In this document: positions 49,928-59,774 of the stretch, piece by piece
Layout of the letters: every line of letters begins with the position of its first letter
How positions within the stretch are numbered: the stretch's first letter is position 1
Assembly (NCBI GenBank): GCA_002937505.1
Contig: PTJY01000003.1
Location: 1-64,000 of the forward strand
Reading direction: 5' to 3'
Source: Alphaproteobacteria bacterium MarineAlpha12_Bin1
GTDB taxonomy: Bacteria > Pseudomonadota > Alphaproteobacteria > UBA6615
DNA length: 64,000 nucleotides
The notes under the pieces: generated by a model
What the model was told of the DNA's origin: nothing
Database searches by the model: none
The model's input: only the letters and a program-made list of their open reading frames with translations
Translations under genes and position numbers: made by a program

Positions 49928-50755
49928 GTGACATTCGATAGAATTTATCCCAAATCTAAAAGGAGCCTTAAAATGAAATCAGGTAACAAAAAAGAGTCTC
50001 TTTTTAACTCTGGAGTTGCTTTAGTGGTTGGAGGAAGCGGTGGGTTAGGTAGAGCAATCTGTCAAAAGTTTGGAGAGCTTGGCAGCGATGTAGTAATCAC
50101 CTACAACGGAAATAAGGAAGCGGCAATAAGTCTATCCAACGAGCTAGAAAAATTGGGTAGATTATCCACAGCCCTACAAATGTCATTAGATGACCCGAAA
50201 ACAATAAATCAAATTGTAGGGGAAATTATTGATAAATATGGAAGCATTCACTCTTTAGTGTACACAGTGGGTCCAGATATTGGGCAACCCTATGTAAACG
50301 ATGTTAGTTACGAAGAATGGTTAAAAGTGATGTCAGTCGAGCCTATTGGATTCTTTAATATAGTAAAAGCTACTCTTCCATATCTGCGGATTAGCCGAGG
50401 CTCTATAGTATCGGTAACTTCCGCAGCCACCATGCGCTATGCTCCAAGAGACATACTTTCTGCAGGTCCAAAGGCATCTGTTAACATGTTAACAACAGCA
50501 ATTGCCAGAGAGGAAGGCAGATATGGGATACGAGCTAACATAGTCGCTCCTGGTTTTATATCTGCTGGACTTGGACAGCAATTACTAGAAAACGTAATTT
50601 CAGAAAAAGAAAAAATTGCAATCGAAAAGGCGTCAGCGTTAAAAAGAATTGGCACTGCGGAGGAGGTGGCCGAAGTAGTGTTATTTCTTGCTTCTAAAAA
50701 AGCTTCATTGGTTACTGGACAAATAATTGCCACTGATGCGGGCTATACTGCATAA
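49928..50755 (+). CDS. SDR family oxidoreductase
   Basis: ALVVGGSGGLGRAICQKFGELGSDVVITYNG...GRIANIVAPGFI-like GIRANIVAPGFIS...ASLVTGQIIATDAGYTA. The start is possibly at MKSGNKK (about 49973). Confidence 0.87.
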   Translation: MTFDRIYPKSKRSLKMKSGNKKESLFNSGVALVVGGSGGLGRAICQKFGELGSDVVITYNGNKEAAISLSNELEKLGRLSTALQMSLDDPKTINQIVGEIIDKYGSIHSLVYTVGPDIGQPYVNDVSYEEWLKVMSVEPIGFFNIVKATLPYLRISRGSIVSVTSAATMRYAPRDILSAGPKASVNMLTTAIAREEGRYGIRANIVAPGFISAGLGQQLLENVISEKEKIAIEKASALKRIGTAEEVAEVVLFLASKKASLVTGQIIATDAGYTA

Positions 50756-50800
50756 AAGTTTTAGCCACTTTGTTTAATTATATTTATCAGGACACTTATT

Positions 50801-51685
50801 TTATTTTGTATTCTGAGTTTTACGCTCACGGCCAACAACGTAAACGCCACTAGCGATTATTATAGCTGTACCAAGAAATGTAAATAAATCTGGAAAATCG
50901 TCAAAAAACATTAAACCTAGTAATGTAGCCCACACAATCTCCGTATAAGCAAACGGAGCTACTAGGCTTGTTTCACTCCTTTCATATGCGACAATAATTG
51001 CATAATGCCCAAGACCTCCAAGAAAACCAATCGCGATTAGCATCCCTAACTGTCTAAGGGATGGGGTAGTCCAGTCAAATGGAATAATTGCTGACGTAAC
51101 TAAAGCGCCAACAAGAGCAGTATAAAATAACATGCTTAATGGATCAGACTTATGACTCAAATGACGAGTAATTATTTGATATAAAGCATAAAAAAGCGCT
51201 ACAGCTACCGGCAATAAAGCTGCTATTTGAAACGTCCCTGCCCCTGGTCGAATTATAACAAGCATGCCTATGAAACCAAAAATCACAGCTCCCCACCTTC
51301 TAGGCCCTACAGACTCTCGAAGAAGAACTGCTGATAATGCAACTATTAACAAAGGACCTGCAAAAGTAATAGCGACTGCATCTGCTAATGGCATAAAACC
51401 TAAAGCAAAAAACATACAGCCAGTAGCAAGTAAAACTAATACTGATCTAGCAATCTGAAGCCATATGTTATCAGTAACAAACAACATTGGAACTTTGCGA
51501 GGAAACATCAATAAAATCAATGCGAAATGAAAAAAGTACCTACCCCATATGATGCCTGTTAGGGAGTACTCACTCCTTAATTCCTTGGTAAAAGTATTCA
51601 TAGCTGCAAAACAAAAAACAGCAAAACACATCATAAAGACGCCTCTAAATGGTGCGTCTATCGGGCGTTTAAACTCTACTTCCAT
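50801..51685 (-). CDS. EamA/DMT family permease
   Basis: Ten-TM hydrophobic pattern; PLADAVAITFAGPLLIVALSAVLLRESVGPRRWGAVIFGFIGMLVIIRPG. Confidence 0.9.
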   Translation of the reverse strand: MEVEFKRPIDAPFRGVFMMCFAVFCFAAMNTFTKELRSEYSLTGIIWGRYFFHFALILLMFPRKVPMLFVTDNIWLQIARSVLVLLATGCMFFALGFMPLADAVAITFAGPLLIVALSAVLLRESVGPRRWGAVIFGFIGMLVIIRPGAGTFQIAALLPVAVALFYALYQIITRHLSHKSDPLSMLFYTALVGALVTSAIIPFDWTTPSLRQLGMLIAIGFLGGLGHYAIIVAYERSETSLVAPFAYTEIVWATLLGLMFFDDFPDLFTFLGTAIIIASGVYVVGRERKTQNTK

Positions 51686-51803
51686 TGATTACACCAGCTG
51701 ATATAAAAAAAGAACTTCATAATTTGATGATAACTATGTTGATCCGAAGGATCAGAGATAACTAAGATTAATACAATTTAATTCTACATTATAGAGGATT
51801 ACC

Positions 51804-52148
51804 ATGACTAAAGACTATATAGCTATTTCTTCAGAACAGGATACTAGAGCCTCTAACCTTTTTCGAGGTCATACAGAGGTAATGAGGGCCCACAGGAAAA
51901 CTATGAAAGCAGCTCAAGAGCCTAAAGCTCTCACGCCACAAGTTACAGAGCTAATGGCTCTTGCCATTTCAATCACTCAACGCTGCGAAGGTTGCTTAGT
52001 TTACCACACCAAGGAGGCCCATCGGCAAGGAACAAGTCGTCAAGAACTTCTAGATACAATTGCTGTCGCAATAGAAATGGGGGGCGGACCAGCTACTGTT
52101 TATGGAGCAAGTGCTCTAGAAGCATTTGATCAGTTTGACAACAAATGA
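51804..52148 (+). CDS. Carboxymuconolactone decarboxylase / AhpD-like family protein
   Basis: ELMALAISITQRCEGCLVYHTKEAHRQGTSRQELLDTIAVAIEMGGGPATVYG (CxxC...H). Confidence 0.92.
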   Translation: MTKDYIAISSEQDTRASNLFRGHTEVMRAHRKTMKAAQEPKALTPQVTELMALAISITQRCEGCLVYHTKEAHRQGTSRQELLDTIAVAIEMGGGPATVYGASALEAFDQFDNK

Positions 52149-52309
52149 ACATTATACACTAATTAACAATCCATATTATCTGCCTCAAAACTGCGCTATT
52201 AAACCTAATAGAACATAGCAAATTTGGCACTTACCTCTGATTTAATAATCAATTTAAAGAACTTAATGCCAAAATATCCACAATAAATATTATCTTATAG
52301 AAGGCTAAA

Positions 52310-53338
52310 ATGACACAAGATAAAAACAGACGAGTTATTTTAACAACTCGAGCCACCGGACTGCCTACGCCAGAACTATTTACTATTATCGAAGATTCAA
52401 TACCAACAATAGAGGACGGTCAAATACTATTGAAAAACATCTACATCTCAGCTGATCCGGGGATGAAGGGTTGGATAAGTAAAGCAAAAAACTATGCTAG
52501 CGTTGAGACAGGATCAACTATGAGCTCTTTCGGTGTAGGTGTCGTAATAAAGTCTCAAAACTCAAATGTAAATGAAGGAGACTACTTTGTTGCTAATACA
52601 GGCTGGCAAGATTACTCGGTAATAACCCCCGATGATCCGGGTACTCGAAAGATTGACCCTAGCGTTGGGCCTCTATCTGCATTTCTTGGAGTGCTGGGAC
52701 ATAGTGCCCTTACAGCGTATTTTGGCCTTTTGGATATAGGACAACCGTCTGCCGGTGAAACTGTGCTTGTCTCCACTGCCGCGGGCTCAGTTGGTAGTGC
52801 TGTAGGTCAAATTGCGAACATCAAAGGATGCCGAACAATTGGTATTACTGGCGGAAAAGAAAAATCAAGATTATGTACTGAGGAATTTGGTTTTGATTCA
52901 GCTGTTGATTATAAATCTACTCAGGATTTAGAAAAAGAATTAAAAGATGCCTCCCCGAATGGTTATGACGTTTACTACGACAACGTTGGCGGCAAAACAT
53001 TGGATATAGTTACAGGATTAATGAATCAAAACGGCAGAATAGTAATCTGCGGCACAGCAGCCACGGAAGAATGGCTTCCCCCACCTACCGGCATGAGGCT
53101 TGAAAGACAAATCCTTATTAGTCGCCTACAAATCAAAGGGTTTATATTGTTTGACTTTAGAGAACGATATGAAGATGCATTATCAGATATTTATCAATGG
53201 TTTAAAAATGGTAAATTGAATTATAAGGAAGACATATCAGATGGGCTAGAAAAAGCACCTAGTGCATTAAGTGGTCTATATCGAGGAGAAAATACAGGTA
53301 GATGTCTAATTCGAGTTAACCCTGACCCAACTCTTTAA
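52310..53338 (+). CDS. NADP-dependent oxidoreductase (CurA / leukotriene B4 12-hydroxydehydrogenase-like MDR)
   Basis: ISADPGMKGWIS, VLVSTAAGSVGSAVGQIANIKGCRTIGITGG and DVYYDNVGGKTLD. Confidence 0.92.
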   Translation: MTQDKNRRVILTTRATGLPTPELFTIIEDSIPTIEDGQILLKNIYISADPGMKGWISKAKNYASVETGSTMSSFGVGVVIKSQNSNVNEGDYFVANTGWQDYSVITPDDPGTRKIDPSVGPLSAFLGVLGHSALTAYFGLLDIGQPSAGETVLVSTAAGSVGSAVGQIANIKGCRTIGITGGKEKSRLCTEEFGFDSAVDYKSTQDLEKELKDASPNGYDVYYDNVGGKTLDIVTGLMNQNGRIVICGTAATEEWLPPPTGMRLERQILISRLQIKGFILFDFRERYEDALSDIYQWFKNGKLNYKEDISDGLEKAPSALSGLYRGENTGRCLIRVNPDPTL

Positions 53339-53436
53339 TCAGAGATCCGACTTAAACTCAACATCATTTTGTAACTGTCTAATAGAGACACACATAATCA
53401 TAAAATGACAAAAAAAATTATTATTAAGTAGCACTG

Positions 53437-54342
53437 ATGACACTGCTCTGGATTCCTCTAACTATTATCGCCGCGTTTCTACAAAACGTGCGATCAATGT
53501 TACAAAAACAATTGAAAGATCAGTTGGGCACTGTAGGAGCTGCATTTGTTAGATTTGGGTACGGTTTTCCTTTTGCATTATTATATCTGTTAGGTTTAAC
53601 CCTATTCACCAAATTGCCAGTTCCCTCCTTAAATGTTTCTTTTTTTGCTATAGTAATGATAGGAGGATTGGCACAAATCATAGGAACAACCCTCTTAGTT
53701 TCTTTGTTTGACAAACGTAATTTTGCCGTTGGCACGATATATTCAAAAACAGAAACAGTTCAAGCAGCTATTTTCGGCATTATTTTTTTAGGTGAGACTA
53801 TTTCTGCAAATGCAGCTTTAGGAATTATAATTAGTCTTTTAGGCGTTATTTCTATTTCTTTGGCACGAAATCCACTTACATTAATTACGATTGCCACTTC
53901 ATGGACTAAACGATCAGCCTTAATCGGGCTTGCCTCAGGTGCTTCATTTGGGATTGCGGCAGTTTCCTATAGAGCGGCATCTCTTTCACTTGGTGGCGAG
54001 GGATTCATAATCCAAGCTTCAATAACTCTAGCCTCAGCATTAATTTTCCAAACAATTGTCATGGGATCATACATGGCACTTCGTGAAAAAAAGGAACTTC
54101 GAGCTTGCCTTATCTCCTGGAAAACCTCTATTTGGGTAGGATTTGCTGGCGCCTTGGCATCTATCGGCTGGTTTACAGCTATGACTATTCAACAAGCTGC
54201 ATTAGTCAGAGCATTAGGTCAAATTGAACTAGTATTTACTATTGCCACAGCCACCTTAATATTCAAAGAACGTATCAACAAAATGGAATTTATTGGGATT
54301 TTCCTTATAGTAGCTGGAATAATTGTTTTAATCCTCAAATGA
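53437..54342 (+). CDS. EamA/DMT family permease
   Basis: Hydrophobic multi-TM protein; GTIYSKTETVQAAIFGIIFLGETISANAALGIIISLLGVISISLAR. Confidence 0.87.
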   Translation: MTLLWIPLTIIAAFLQNVRSMLQKQLKDQLGTVGAAFVRFGYGFPFALLYLLGLTLFTKLPVPSLNVSFFAIVMIGGLAQIIGTTLLVSLFDKRNFAVGTIYSKTETVQAAIFGIIFLGETISANAALGIIISLLGVISISLARNPLTLITIATSWTKRSALIGLASGASFGIAAVSYRAASLSLGGEGFIIQASITLASALIFQTIVMGSYMALREKKELRACLISWKTSIWVGFAGALASIGWFTAMTIQQAALVRALGQIELVFTIATATLIFKERINKMEFIGIFLIVAGIIVLILK

Positions 54343-54365
54343 CCAATAACAAAGAGTAAAACTAA

Positions 54366-54596
54366 ATGAACAATAAAAATGAAAACGTAGAATTTTTGCA
54401 AGCAATCTGTGATGCCTGCCAAACAGTCAGTGAAGAGTTAGATCTAACGGCCCATGAGTTAATAGTTGGAGTTGCTGCAAACCTAGGACGATTTGTAGCT
54501 GTAGCCAGCACAGAAAGTGATGAGGCATCATTGGACGACTTAAAAAAACTAGCTTTGGATGTATTTGAAGAAGGAATCAATGCAGAACCAGTATGA
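54366..54596 (+). CDS. Hypothetical small acidic protein (76 aa)
   Basis: MNNKNENVEFLQAICDACQTVSEELDLTAHELIVGVAANLGRFV... follows the upstream EamA gene by 23 nt on the same strand. No recognised family. Confidence 0.6.
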   Translation: MNNKNENVEFLQAICDACQTVSEELDLTAHELIVGVAANLGRFVAVASTESDEASLDDLKKLALDVFEEGINAEPV

Positions 54597-54651
54597 ATAA
54601 AATAATTTTTAAAACAAGGAGATAGCTCAGAGATTAACAAGTTAATTATTT

Positions 54652-55548
54652 TTATTCAGCTCTACTCTGTTCTTTGCGTTCACGTAAAGCAAGATATAAA
54701 GCACCTGTAAATATCATTGTACCGCCGATCCAGGTGAAAACATCTAACATTTCAGCAAACAAAAAATAACCTAATATCGAGGCCCAAACTAAACGAAAAA
54801 AATCGATCGGCATTACAACGGCAGTATCAGCAACTTTAAGCGCGTGTGCTGTTGTTAGCTGACCTACAGTTCCCATAATACCCATGATGAACATCAGCCC
54901 AATTTGTTCTGCCGTTGGCCAGACCCAAACAAATAGTGCTGGGATAAGTGAAAGCGGAGTCATAAAAGCAACCATGTAGAGAATTATCGTTCCAGGAGCA
55001 TCACTTCTCCCAAGCGATTTTATAACAACCAGTATTGACCCCCATATAAAAGAGGCAAAAAGAATTAGCAGTGGACCAAATTCCATAGGTATAAATCCAG
55101 GCCTCAAAATCACAAGTGTACCTGCAAAACCAAACAATAACGCTGCCCACCTTTGCCATTGGAAAACCTCACCTAGAAAGATCATTGCTAGGGCTGCAGC
55201 AAAAAGGGGAGCAGCAAAAGCAAGTGCATTCGTTGTGGCTAAAGGTGTGGTGGCTATCCCAGTAAAGAACATTAGCATTGCGACTACATGTCCCAAAGAC
55301 CGCACAACATGAGTACCCATTCGTTGTGTCCTTATTAGAGCCCACCCATATTTTCTAAGCAGAAACAAAACCACCGGAAAACCAAAAAAGTTCCGAAAAA
55401 AAGCTATTTCTACTGGAGGTAATTCTTGGGATAAGTCTCTTATAAATGTATGCATGGTAACAACTAAAATTGTTGTGAAAAACATCCAGACCATACCCTG
55501 GATATTTTTTGGTAATCTATCAATTAAATATAACCTTGAAAAATCCAA
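54652..55548 (-). CDS. EamA/DMT family permease
   Basis: Multi-TM protein; TNALAFAAPLFAAALAMIFLGEVFQWQRWAALLFGFAGTLVILRPGF. Confidence 0.9.
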   Translation of the reverse strand: MDFSRLYLIDRLPKNIQGMVWMFFTTILVVTMHTFIRDLSQELPPVEIAFFRNFFGFPVVLFLLRKYGWALIRTQRMGTHVVRSLGHVVAMLMFFTGIATTPLATTNALAFAAPLFAAALAMIFLGEVFQWQRWAALLFGFAGTLVILRPGFIPMEFGPLLILFASFIWGSILVVIKSLGRSDAPGTIILYMVAFMTPLSLIPALFVWVWPTAEQIGLMFIMGIMGTVGQLTTAHALKVADTAVVMPIDFFRLVWASILGYFLFAEMLDVFTWIGGTMIFTGALYLALRERKEQSRAE

Positions 55549-55648
55549 CTGATATACTCCAATGATTTAAAAAACTCTTTGTTTGATAGATTTTATAAGT
55601 CCAGCAAGTTAGATATAAAAAGAACAAATCACCAATCAAGGAAAATAA

Positions 55649-55969
55649 ATGATAACTGCAATCGTCAAGTTTAATGTTCCACATAATATTAAACGAACTG
55701 AAATAGAAACAAATATGAGGAAAATAGCCCCAAACTTCAAAGGTGTTAATGGATTGATAAGAAAAAATTTTATTATCGATGATAGTAATCAGATAGCTGG
55801 GGGTGTTTATACCTGGAAAAGTCTAAGAGAGGCTAATAAGTTTTACGCCCAAGGAGGAAAATGGAGGAAATCAATAAACGATTTATATGGAGCCGATCCT
55901 GAGATAGCTTTATTTGACACACCCATTTTGGTGGATAACTCAAGTGATGAGATTTTAGGTTCTAGTTAA
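55649..55969 (+). CDS. YdhR-like monooxygenase-fold protein
   Basis: MITAIVKFNVPHNIKRTEIETNMRKIAPNFKGVNGLIRKNFIIDDSNQIAGGVYTWKSLREANKFY. Confidence 0.65.
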   Translation: MITAIVKFNVPHNIKRTEIETNMRKIAPNFKGVNGLIRKNFIIDDSNQIAGGVYTWKSLREANKFYAQGGKWRKSINDLYGADPEIALFDTPILVDNSSDEILGSS

Positions 55970-56016
55970 TAAATCAATAATAATATGTAAATGCTTACAT
56001 CAAGCGGAGACTTTAA

Positions 56017-57018
56017 ATGGCTCAATATAAAAAAGCAGTTCAATTCTCTAGAACAGGAGAACCATCTGAAGTTGTTGAAGTGATTGATATGGAAACTTCT
56101 TCAGTAAAACCAGGTATGGCATTAATCGATATTGAAGCCGCGGCAATCAACCCCTCACATTTATTAACCTTATCGGGAGGTTACGGTGTTCAGCCAGATT
56201 TGCCCGCAATTCCCGGTGCAGAAGGTATAGGTATAGTTAAAGAAATAGGAAAAGGGGTAAGCAACGTAAAGGTGGGCGAAAGAGTCATGATACCTCCATA
56301 TACAGGAACATGGCGACAGCAAGCAGTTGTAGAAGCACGAAATATTTTCTTAAAATTCCCATCAGAAGGCAATCCAATTCAGATGGCTATGATTATGGCT
56401 AATCCACCTACCGCCTGGTTACTTCTTCGAAGTGTTATAAAATTAGAGGTTGGAGATTGGATAATACAAAACGCTGCAAACTCTGCTGTGGGTCAATACG
56501 TAATGCAATTAGCAAATATATACGGGCTCAAAACTGTAAACATAGTTAGACGGAAAGGATTTGATGAGCTGGTAACTGAGGCCAAAGGCAATATTTGTTT
56601 GATCGACGGCCCAGATCTCAAGGAGCGAGTCTTGGAGGCGATAAATGGATCTCCAATAAAACTTGGGATAGATGCTGTAGCCGGCGAGGCTACACAGCGA
56701 TTAGCAGACTGTTTAGACGAAAATGGCACGATAGCTAACTATGGCCTACTTTCAGGTGAACCTTGCTCCTTATCTCCTAACGATATTATTTTTAGAAACA
56801 TTAACCTCACCGGTGTCTGGTTAACAATGTGGCTGCGCGGCAGAGGGTCAACAGAAGAACAAAGAAAATCAGTTTATGAAGAACTCAGAGAATATATTAC
56901 TGATGGACGAATGCATGCAAAGGTGGAAGCAACATATAATCTTGATCAAATAAAAGACGCAGTAAAACACGCTATGAAGAAACGAAATGGAAAAATTGTT
57001 CTACTACCAAACGGCTAA
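56017..57018 (+). CDS. Zinc-binding dehydrogenase / enoyl-CoA reductase (MECR-like) MDR family
   Basis: AAINPSHLLTLSGGYGVQPDLPAIPGAEGIGIVKEIGKGVSNVKVGERV and WIIQNAANSAVGQYVMQLAN. Confidence 0.87.
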   Translation: MAQYKKAVQFSRTGEPSEVVEVIDMETSSVKPGMALIDIEAAAINPSHLLTLSGGYGVQPDLPAIPGAEGIGIVKEIGKGVSNVKVGERVMIPPYTGTWRQQAVVEARNIFLKFPSEGNPIQMAMIMANPPTAWLLLRSVIKLEVGDWIIQNAANSAVGQYVMQLANIYGLKTVNIVRRKGFDELVTEAKGNICLIDGPDLKERVLEAINGSPIKLGIDAVAGEATQRLADCLDENGTIANYGLLSGEPCSLSPNDIIFRNINLTGVWLTMWLRGRGSTEEQRKSVYEELREYITDGRMHAKVEATYNLDQIKDAVKHAMKKRNGKIVLLPNG

Positions 57019-57091
57019 ATTGTTTTTTAAAATTTCTCTAAAGCATCAAACTAAACACCACTCCACCCTAAAGCCATTTGTTGTAAAAAAA

Positions 57092-57424
57092 TTAATCTTT
57101 ATTTTTTTTATATTTAACGAATAAATCGTCAATAGTATGGTCGAGTGCCATTATAATTGACGAAAAAGTTTTCAATATTACATTCAATGGCCGACCCCAT
57201 TTCAATTTTATAAAAAAAATCGAAAAAGGTAACAACGATAATGTTGATAAAATAAGAGTGTATTCTTTTGATTGGCTAACCAAAGTTGGCCACCACAAGC
57301 TGAAATGGATAAAGGCATAAACAAATAAACCTACTATCGCTGCTATAGTTAGGGCAAATACCGCTCCAATAAACCAACGGATAAAATAAAAAAAATAGAG
57401 CCTATAAATATTATAATTATTCAT
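57092..57424 (-). CDS. Hypothetical membrane protein
   Basis: 110 aa with about three hydrophobic segments (FIGAVFALTIAAIVGLFVYAFI; YTLILSTLSLLPFSIFFI). No recognised family. Confidence 0.55.
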   Translation of the reverse strand: MNNYNIYRLYFFYFIRWFIGAVFALTIAAIVGLFVYAFIHFSLWWPTLVSQSKEYTLILSTLSLLPFSIFFIKLKWGRPLNVILKTFSSIIMALDHTIDDLFVKYKKNKD

Positions 57425-57432
57425 ATTTGTTA

Positions 57433-58158
57433 TTAAAATTTTTCAACCCAAGGCCTTAATTCAACTTCCCATGTCCAAGCAGTACGGCTTTGTCGATGTA
57501 CGTTTAAATAAGTCGCGGCTATAGCATCTGGGTCTAAGAGCGAGTCTATGGGTTCACCAGAATGCCCGTCCGATAAGCTCCTTTTTTCTCTCGGATCGTC
57601 TGGACCTTTGCGTATTCCCCCATCAATAATGAAGTGCCCAACGTGAATATTTTTGGGAGATAACTCTCTTGCCATTGATTGGGCCAAGCCTCTTAATCCG
57701 AATTTACCCATAGCAAAAGACGAAGAATTCACATATCCTTTAGTACTAGCTGAGGCGCCAGTAAAAAATATTGAACCACCGCCGCGCTTTATCATTAATT
57801 TTGCAGCGTTTTGGCCAATCAAAAATCCTGCATAACAACTTACCATTATTGCATTTTTAACAGCTTCTCGATCTAACTCCTCAATGGGGCCGCGCGCCCT
57901 TGCTGCAGCGTTATAAATTACAATATTTGGTACACCTAAATCATTAACGACTTTATTAAATAGACTGTCTACCTGATCTCCATCAGCTGCATCACAGGAA
58001 TAAGATATGCAACCTGTCTGTTTACAGATATCCGATAACTTTGCAGTATCTCTTGCAGCGATAGCAACTTTCATTCCTTCTTTAGTAAATATTCGAGTTA
58101 AAGATGCACTAAGTCCTGGTCCAGCACCCACGACTAAAGCTATTTCGGTATCAGACAT
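57433..58158 (-). CDS. SDR family oxidoreductase
   Basis: ALVVGAGPGLSASLTRIFTKEGMKVAIAARD...GGSIFFTGASASTKGYVNSSSFAMGKFGLRGLAQSMARELSPKNIHVGHFIIDGGI. The Tyr of YxxxK is replaced by Phe (SSFAMGK). Confidence 0.87.
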   Translation of the reverse strand: MSDTEIALVVGAGPGLSASLTRIFTKEGMKVAIAARDTAKLSDICKQTGCISYSCDAADGDQVDSLFNKVVNDLGVPNIVIYNAAARARGPIEELDREAVKNAIMVSCYAGFLIGQNAAKLMIKRGGGSIFFTGASASTKGYVNSSSFAMGKFGLRGLAQSMARELSPKNIHVGHFIIDGGIRKGPDDPREKRSLSDGHSGEPIDSLLDPDAIAATYLNVHRQSRTAWTWEVELRPWVEKF

Positions 58159-58327
58159 TCGTCCCTCCTAATTCTTACAAAGATTCACATCTAAAATGAT
58201 AACACATAAAACATGAGTTTTATCATCAAGAAAGCTTGTATTATTTATGCTTCATAAACTCAGTCACAAAAATTTCTTTTATTACGAGCTTGCATAAAAA
58301 CTCATTGGACCCCAGTTTATTAGTATT

Positions 58328-59752
58328 ATGTCGGACAACAATACAAATACTGGCTTTTTAATCCGTACTCGGGGCCTTCTTAGGAGAGCCTTGCAGGACG
58401 TTTTAAGGGCAGCTGGCAGAGACAGAACCGCGCCACTTAGGTCAGACTTGCCTGATGAGGACCTAGAGGTCATTAAAGAAATCATTGACTTTAGCCTATC
58501 AGGTAAAGGAGGCGAGGCTTCTGCTAGAGCCACTGCAGCAAAGCTAGGAAATCATTATATAGACCTTGATGAGGTTGGAAGATTAAGATTTTTTGTACTT
58601 CTCGCTGAAAATTATGGAGTCAATGTAAAAGAAGTGAGCAAGGCGATAGACGATTACAGGGCTCTAAAGGACAAAGATAACAATTTTGATACCACAATAA
58701 ATCAGTTGAGAGATAGTCTTATAACTCCTCGAATTAATTTATTCCGTCAATTTAATAGCTTAGACCATGGAATAAAATTCTTGGTAGACATGAGAGCTGA
58801 TCTACGTGAATTATTGAATAAAAACGAGCAGCTCAAACCTGTTGACACAGAACTTCGATCACTACTCCGAGGGTGGTTTGATGCTGGCTTTCTTGAGTTA
58901 CGTAATGTGACGTGGGAGGCGCCTGCTGATCTTTTAGAAAAATTAATGGCTTACGAGGCTGTGCACGAAATACAATCATGGGCTGACCTAAAAAATCGTC
59001 TTGAATCGGACCGTCGTTGTTATGCTTTTTTTCATCCAAGCATGCCAAATGAGCCTCTCATATTTGTCGAAGTCGCATTAGTAAACGGTATGGCAAATAA
59101 TATACAAGATTTGCTAGATGAGTCCGCACCAACCACGGACCCAGAATTGGCGGACACAGCAATATTTTATTCTATTTCAAATGCTCAAAAGGGTCTTTCC
59201 GGTGTTAGTTTTGGGGATTTTTTAATTAAAAAAGTTGTTGATCATTTATCGCATGAACTTCCTAACCTTAAAACTTTCGCTACATTGTCACCAATTCCTG
59301 GATTCAGTAAGTGGCTAGATATTAAGCTTCAATCAAACGATGAGGTTATCAGCACACAAAACAAAAAAGCATTAAGCGAATTATCGAGTAGTAAAATAGA
59401 TCAACTATCCTTAAAAAATTTACTTGATAGCCCCTTGTGGTATCAGGACAACAGCAAGACGGAAATTGCAGAGCCCATTCTAATTAAACTAGCTGCTAAA
59501 TATTTAATTGAAGAAAGACAGAAATCATCAGACAATGCTCTAGATGGTGTTGAGCATTTTCATTTAAGCAATGGAGCACGAGTGGAAAGAATAAATTGGT
59601 TGGCAGATATATCACCAAAAGGAATTAAACAGTCTGCGGGAATGATGGTTAACTACCTCTACCCATTAGATAAGATACTTGATAATCATGAGTCATATGT
59701 CACAAAAAGTGAGATACCAGCATCGAATGAAGTAAAGGGTCTTATTAAATGA
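58328..59752 (+). CDS. Malonyl-CoA decarboxylase
   Basis: RCYAFFHPSMPNEPLIFVEVALVNGMANNIQDLLDE...AIFYSISNAQKGLSGVSFGDFLIKKVVDHL...FATLSPIPGFSKWL...HLSNGARVERINWLADISPKGIKQSAGMMVNYLY. Confidence 0.96.
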   Translation: MSDNNTNTGFLIRTRGLLRRALQDVLRAAGRDRTAPLRSDLPDEDLEVIKEIIDFSLSGKGGEASARATAAKLGNHYIDLDEVGRLRFFVLLAENYGVNVKEVSKAIDDYRALKDKDNNFDTTINQLRDSLITPRINLFRQFNSLDHGIKFLVDMRADLRELLNKNEQLKPVDTELRSLLRGWFDAGFLELRNVTWEAPADLLEKLMAYEAVHEIQSWADLKNRLESDRRCYAFFHPSMPNEPLIFVEVALVNGMANNIQDLLDESAPTTDPELADTAIFYSISNAQKGLSGVSFGDFLIKKVVDHLSHELPNLKTFATLSPIPGFSKWLDIKLQSNDEVISTQNKKALSELSSSKIDQLSLKNLLDSPLWYQDNSKTEIAEPILIKLAAKYLIEERQKSSDNALDGVEHFHLSNGARVERINWLADISPKGIKQSAGMMVNYLYPLDKILDNHESYVTKSEIPASNEVKGLIK

Positions 59753-59774
59753 TAAAATGTGACGGAGGTTTTAA

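Noticed and set aside
54362-54640. Minus-strand 92-aa ORF opposite the 76-aa ORF
   Set aside because: Ser/Asn-rich composition with no motif. The plus-strand ORF has better operon context, though neither is proven.
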